Origin: an uncultured cyanobacterium
GTDB lineage: Bacteria > Cyanobacteriota > Cyanobacteriia > Cyanobacteriales > Geitlerinemataceae
Direction of reading: 5' to 3'
Length of the DNA: 8,327 nt
NCBI GenBank assembly: GCA_937121005.1
Contig: CAKZKB010000135.1
Span: forward strand, 1-8,327
In this document: positions 5,232 to 8,327 of the stretch, one piece after another
How positions within the stretch are numbered: the first letter of the stretch is position 1
Layout: each line of letters starts with the position of its first letter
Notes under the pieces: model-generated
Database searches by the model: none
Told to the model about the DNA's origin: nothing
What the model saw: only the letters and a program-made list of their open reading frames with translations
Made by a program: the position numbers and the translations under genes

Positions 5232-7694
5232 TTACTGACAACTTGACTGCGGTAATGTCGCTGCTGTTGGCACTGGCGACACCAGAGCAATTTTACCATC
5301 TGGGGCGATCGTCCAGGTTGTGGCTTCAGTTAGAGGTGCGGGGTGTGAGATTGAGATGTCGTCGCTATCCCCAGGCGATCGTTCATCCCGATCGCTTGAA
5401 AACCCCTCGCTGGTAAAATCTTGAAGGTCGCGCCATATCACCTGACCTCGGAAGGGTTGCGTGGGATCGGGAGGTAAACCGCCACGTCCCGTAACCGTGA
5501 AGGAATTGTTATTAGCAATACAACCAACGATAATGCTAGCACTCGCGTCGATCGTCTCCGTTTCTAACCGAAACAATCCAGAGGTACTATCAATATCCGG
5601 CGTATTCAATCGTACAGTCCCATCAATGCCCAATCGAGAACTAGCAGTAATATCGCTTTGTGGGGTTAGCAAAGGGCGAAACTCCGCTCCGAATATTGCT
5701 TGTGTCGTGATGTCGATATTACCACCATTGCCACCAACGGAATTGGCGATAATGTCGCTGTTTTCTAAAGCCACAATAGTCTCGGCGTTGATGCTGAGAT
5801 TGCCGCCATCCCCCATTCCTCCCAGTGCTTCCACATTGATTTGACTGCCATTACGCAACTGCAAAGAATTGCCGACGTTGACTTCCGCATCCCCCCCCAA
5901 ACCGAAGGCTGTAGTGGCGGTAATTCGGGCTTGGCGATCGAGCAGCAAACGATCGGCATCGATCTCCATTGTCCCTCCCGATCCCGTGCCCTCGTTTCTG
6001 ACCGAAAATCCACCGCCATCGCTCAACAAAATTAAGGGTGCGCTGATGCTAACGTTGCCCGCATTTCCTGACGGGGTGATATCGGGTAGATTCAGTGCCT
6101 CGCGAATACTCGCATCTAAAAGCGTCGCTGAGGAGCCAATTGTGTCGTCGCGAATTTCAATTTTTTCTAAAGCTGAGATGGTTAATTGTCCCGAATTGCC
6201 AGAAGCATTAGTTCCGGTACTGATGGAGCCTCCTCCCTCAACCGCAAGGCTGAGGGTGTCGATGGTTACGTCTCCCGATCGACCCGATCCCTGAGCTAAA
6301 CTGGCAATGACAGTGGGAAGCTGAGGCCCTAAATTGAAGCCGCGTAAGGCAACCAGCCCGCTCGATCGCACCGTAATATCGCCTCCCTGGGTCGGGCCAA
6401 ATACGAGCGAGAGCACGTTTCCCGCCCGTTCTAGAGTGACGCGGTTGGCATCGATCGAAATATCTCCAACCGAGCCCGCACCGAAGCCGATCGAAGCGAT
6501 ACCGCTGTTGTTTCTGTTGGTTCGAGGATCGTCAACAGGAAGTCCTTCAATTATCAGATCGCCCACATTAAATTCTCCTTGTCCTCCATCTCCAGCCCCC
6601 AACGACTGCATTAAAATTTCGCCCCCCAACTTCAACTGCAAGCGCTCTCCAGCGATGCGAACGTTGGCTCCTCGTCCGGGAGTGAGGGTCTGAGCAAACA
6701 CTCGACTGCTTTCACCATTCTCTGAAGAAAATCCCTCAATGGCAATGGTATTTTCTGCGTGCAGATCGATCGCCCTATCGGGTTCTAGCCCCAGGTTCTG
6801 TACGAGCAGCAAAGATCCGTCTCGGATATATAAGTTTTGAGCGCGAATCTGAATCCCTCCAGATAACGGGCCGCTCGCATCTGCTAGGGACTGGCGATCG
6901 AGCCGAACATCACCAAAATTCTCTACATTAGCGTACTCGATCGCCCAGCGATTAGAAGTCTCTCGCCTCAATTCTACCCGACCCGTTTGCACGGCTCCGA
7001 TTTCGATTTGTCCTCCCGGTGCAGTTATCGTGCTACCCTCAAACACAGTGGGATTTCCAACTAAAGCCAGGGTGCGATCGGGAGCGACTCGCAAACCCAC
7101 CTCGCTGCTACCTGCACCTTCATAAATCCTGGGGAAATCATTGGCAGATTCAAGCTCGTATCCTTCACCTTGCACCCGCACCGTTCCTGTTGCATTGTTG
7201 AATTGCAAACCGACAGGAACGCTCGCCGACAGCAGAGGTCGCTCTCCTAAATTTGCCCCGGAGGTGTGGAACTCCAAGCCATCTGAAAACAGGACGCTTT
7301 GTGCTGTCGTGGCGAAAAAGGAACCGCCAAGATTTAACTGGGCGTTGCTCCCAAAAACAATGCCGTTGGGGTTGAGTAAAAATAAATTAGCCGTACCGTT
7401 GGCACGAATTAAACCGTCGATGTTAGAGATATTGCCACCCGTGACGCGAGTGATGATATTATCGATGCTGGCAGCATTGTTAAAATAGGCTGCTGTTCCC
7501 GTTGGTAGGGAAAACTCTAAGAAGCTATGGAATAAATTGGCCCCAGAAATGGTTCCGCCGTCAATGACAAACACGCTGCCATTGGGGGAAACGATCGCGT
7601 TATTTGGTAAGGTCGTATCGGGGACAATTTGGGCCACGACGGGAGAGGCGGCGATCGATCCGAATATAAAGGCAACAAGAAGAGGCGATCGCAT
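5232..7694 (-). CDS. Two-partner-secretion exoprotein, filamentous haemagglutinin N-terminal (TPS) domain and beta-helix
   Basis: The product has 820 residues from the ATG at 7694; a TTG four codons earlier is in frame but less likely. It starts with a Sec signal peptide (hydrophobic LLVAFIFGSIAAS, likely cleavage after VVA at 21), followed by a TPS secretion domain of about 250 residues with the hallmark NPNGIVFG (108-115) and ITRVTGG (81-87). The rest is a long right-handed beta-helix made of irregular short repeats rich in G, N, D and T. The C-terminus has a conserved cyanobacterial tail: Cys725, then FTVTGRGGLPPDP, and finally ATTWTIAPDGKIALVSPVPT with Cys819. These proteins cross the outer membrane through a TpsB/ShlB-type pore and act at the surface or outside; no such partner gene is in the window. 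A paralogue ends 241 bases upstream. The family is certain; adhesive or other function is inferred. Confidence 0.93.
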   Translation of the reverse strand: MRSPLLVAFIFGSIAASPVVAQIVPDTTLPNNAIVSPNGSVFVIDGGTISGANLFHSFLEFSLPTGTAAYFNNAASIDNIITRVTGGNISNIDGLIRANGTANLFLLNPNGIVFGSNAQLNLGGSFFATTAQSVLFSDGLEFHTSGANLGERPLLSASVPVGLQFNNATGTVRVQGEGYELESANDFPRIYEGAGSSEVGLRVAPDRTLALVGNPTVFEGSTITAPGGQIEIGAVQTGRVELRRETSNRWAIEYANVENFGDVRLDRQSLADASGPLSGGIQIRAQNLYIRDGSLLLVQNLGLEPDRAIDLHAENTIAIEGFSSENGESSRVFAQTLTPGRGANVRIAGERLQLKLGGEILMQSLGAGDGGQGEFNVGDLIIEGLPVDDPRTNRNNSGIASIGFGAGSVGDISIDANRVTLERAGNVLSLVFGPTQGGDITVRSSGLVALRGFNLGPQLPTVIASLAQGSGRSGDVTIDTLSLAVEGGGSISTGTNASGNSGQLTISALEKIEIRDDTIGSSATLLDASIREALNLPDITPSGNAGNVSISAPLILLSDGGGFSVRNEGTGSGGTMEIDADRLLLDRQARITATTAFGLGGDAEVNVGNSLQLRNGSQINVEALGGMGDGGNLSINAETIVALENSDIIANSVGGNGGNIDITTQAIFGAEFRPLLTPQSDITASSRLGIDGTVRLNTPDIDSTSGLFRLETETIDASASIIVGCIANNNSFTVTGRGGLPPDPTQPFRGQVIWRDLQDFTSEGFSSDRDERSPGDSDDISISHPAPLTEATTWTIAPDGKIALVSPVPTAATLPQSSCQ

Positions 7695-7717
7695 GGTTAA
7701 CCCCAAGCAACAGCATT

Positions 7718-7756
7718 AGTAAGCCTAGCGTACACTTACTTTTTCTAGACTGTCAA
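7718..7756 (-). promoter_or_regulatory. Promoter of the exoprotein gene with an inverted repeat at the -10 box
   Basis: Minus strand: perfect TTGACA (7751-7756), 18-base spacer, TACGCT (7727-7732), placing the start about 25-30 bases before the ATG at 7694. The 6-bp inverted repeat AGTAAG/CTTACT (7735-7740 and 7718-7723, 11 bases apart) brackets the -10 box exactly, as an operator would. It argues that this gene is transcribed independently of the upstream paralogue. Confidence 0.5.
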
Positions 7757-7792
7757 GGAAATTTTTTTGAGAAAAGGGGTTGTTTTGCGGAT

Positions 7793-7885
7793 GACTTTTG
7801 TGATATTCTATATCATAATGGAAGTGGTGGCTGTTTCAGAATTTTTGCAACTATCCCCATTATATAAAATATAGCATATAAAAAC
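7793..7885. repeat. Hairpin-forming repeat, copy 2 (3' of the partial exoprotein gene)
   Basis: Second copy of the repeat found at 5075-5164, same orientation, beginning about 50 bases beyond the stop of the partial exoprotein gene on the minus strand. Left arm ATAATGGAAGTGGTGGC (7816-7832) faces the right arm GCAACTATCCCCATTAT (7847-7863); several pairs are G-T or mismatched. Its 15-base loop and AT-rich outer arms match copy 1, but the inner arms look exchanged (see findings). Confidence 0.75.
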
Positions 7886-7912
7886 AATTCCTAACTCTTT
7901 TTCTTTGCAAAT

Positions 7913-7940
7913 ATTAAAAATTCGCGATCGCGTTTTTAAT
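7913..7940. terminator. Palindromic terminator-like structure with a HIP1 core
   Basis: ATTAAAAA (7913-7920), two unpaired bases, the perfect palindrome CGCGATCGCG (7923-7932), then TTTTTAAT (7933-7940). As RNA from the minus strand it gives a G/C core flanked by A and U runs, resembling a Rho-independent terminator, and it overlaps the stop codon TAA (7936-7938) of the partial exoprotein gene. Almost fully symmetrical, so it could work on either strand. Confidence 0.45.
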
Positions 7941-8327
7941 CGCACTCGGGCTGTGGCAAAGTAGCAGAAGTTGGCACTGGCGAGACCAGAGCAATTTTAC
8001 CATTTGGGGCGATCGTCCAGGTTGTGGCCTCCCGCAATGTAGGGGACAACGGCGTTGACCCAGTTTCGACAGAATTAGAAACACCTGCGATCGATCGCCA
8101 ATTGCGATTATCCGACCAAGAAGTCGTATTGTGCAAACCCACTGTGGGATTTTCCGGCAAACCGCCGCGTCCGACAACCGCAAACGTATTATTTTCAGCC
8201 GCACAACCGCGTACAATTTGACTGCTCGGATCGACCGTATCGACATCTAATTCAACCAACCCGGCGGTACTATCGACATCGGGAGTATCGATCTCCACCA
8301 CGCCGCTAAATTCGGCCCCCAAATCCG
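7936..8327 (-). CDS. Second two-partner-secretion exoprotein, C-terminal part only
   Basis: The frame enters from the right edge (no true start in the window; a TTG at 8322 is only an internal codon) and ends at TAA 7936-7938. The roughly 129 visible residues contain the same C-terminal layout as the complete neighbour: TPDVDSTAGLVELDVDTVD, a Cys in GCAAENNTF, VVGRGGLPENP, and the tail EATTWTIAPNGKIALVSPVP ending in a Cys near the C-terminus. This identifies it as a paralogue of the 820-residue exoprotein, encoded in tandem on the same strand. The segment between GLPENP and the tail is diverged. The signal peptide, TPS domain and most of the beta-helix lie outside the window. Paralogy is seen directly; secretion is inferred from the neighbour. 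Confidence 0.88.
   Translation of the reverse strand, partial: DLGAEFSGVVEIDTPDVDSTAGLVELDVDTVDPSSQIVRGCAAENNTFAVVGRGGLPENPTVGLHNTTSWSDNRNWRSIAGVSNSVETGSTPLSPTLREATTWTIAPNGKIALVSPVPTSATLPQPECD

Noticed and set aside
5461..7488. Several plus-strand frames of 60-141 codons
   Set aside because: All lie antisense within the exoprotein gene and give proline- and serine-rich sequences, the usual shadow of beta-helix coding DNA.
1..8327. CRISPR array, tRNA or rRNA genes
   Set aside because: No regularly spaced direct repeats, no cloverleaf-like or rRNA-like sequence was recognised; the repeats seen are palindromic HIP1 sites and short interspersed elements.

Overview
The window looks like chromosomal DNA of a cyanobacterium, probably a filamentous Oscillatoriales-type one. 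The evidence is the very high density of the HIP1 palindrome GCGATCGC and its CGATCG core, the cyanobacterial families present (Uma2/DUF820 nuclease, solitary toxin-antitoxin genes, cyanobacterial two-partner-secretion exoproteins), and short hairpin repeats of the GAAACCCGGTTTC and GTTGGGTT...AACCCAAC kinds. The species cannot be named from sequence alone.

Left part (1-2608). A membrane protein of unknown function runs off the left edge on the minus strand. It is followed by a repeat-bearing spacer and a Uma2-family (PD-(D/E)XK-like) nuclease gene on the minus strand. A plus-strand gene then encodes a small membrane-anchored FtsH/M41-like zinc peptidase without an AAA domain. Its leader carries two short palindromic repeats that are exact reverse complements of each other.

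Middle part (2609-5093). This is an island of toxin-antitoxin-type genes and remnants. It holds a minus-strand AbiEii-like nucleotidyltransferase with an extra N-terminal domain; a divergent plus-strand RelE/ParE-type toxin broken by a single frameshift, with an intact antitoxin gene overlapping its stop codon; a 54-residue orphan HicB-like antitoxin on the minus strand; a small hypothetical minus-strand protein; and a truncated N-terminal piece of an IS66-type transposase. None of the systems is a complete standard pair. The area looks like a turnover zone where such modules arrive and decay.

Right part (5094-8327). Two tandem paralogous genes on the minus strand encode secreted filamentous-haemagglutinin-like beta-helix exoproteins. 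The first is complete (820 aa); the second shows only its C-terminal 129 or so residues before the right edge. Each is followed, just beyond its stop codon, by a copy of the same ~90-bp hairpin-forming repeat, so gene and 3' hairpin appear to have been duplicated as one unit. The complete gene has its own likely promoter with an inverted repeat around the -10 box. No TpsB/ShlB outer-membrane partner lies in the window.

The most unusual points are the reciprocal arm exchange between the two 3' hairpins, the almost perfectly conserved 58-nt block in the two exoprotein genes amid diverged flanks, the frameshifted toxin with retained antitoxin, and the placement of HIP1 palindromes at most gene 3' ends.
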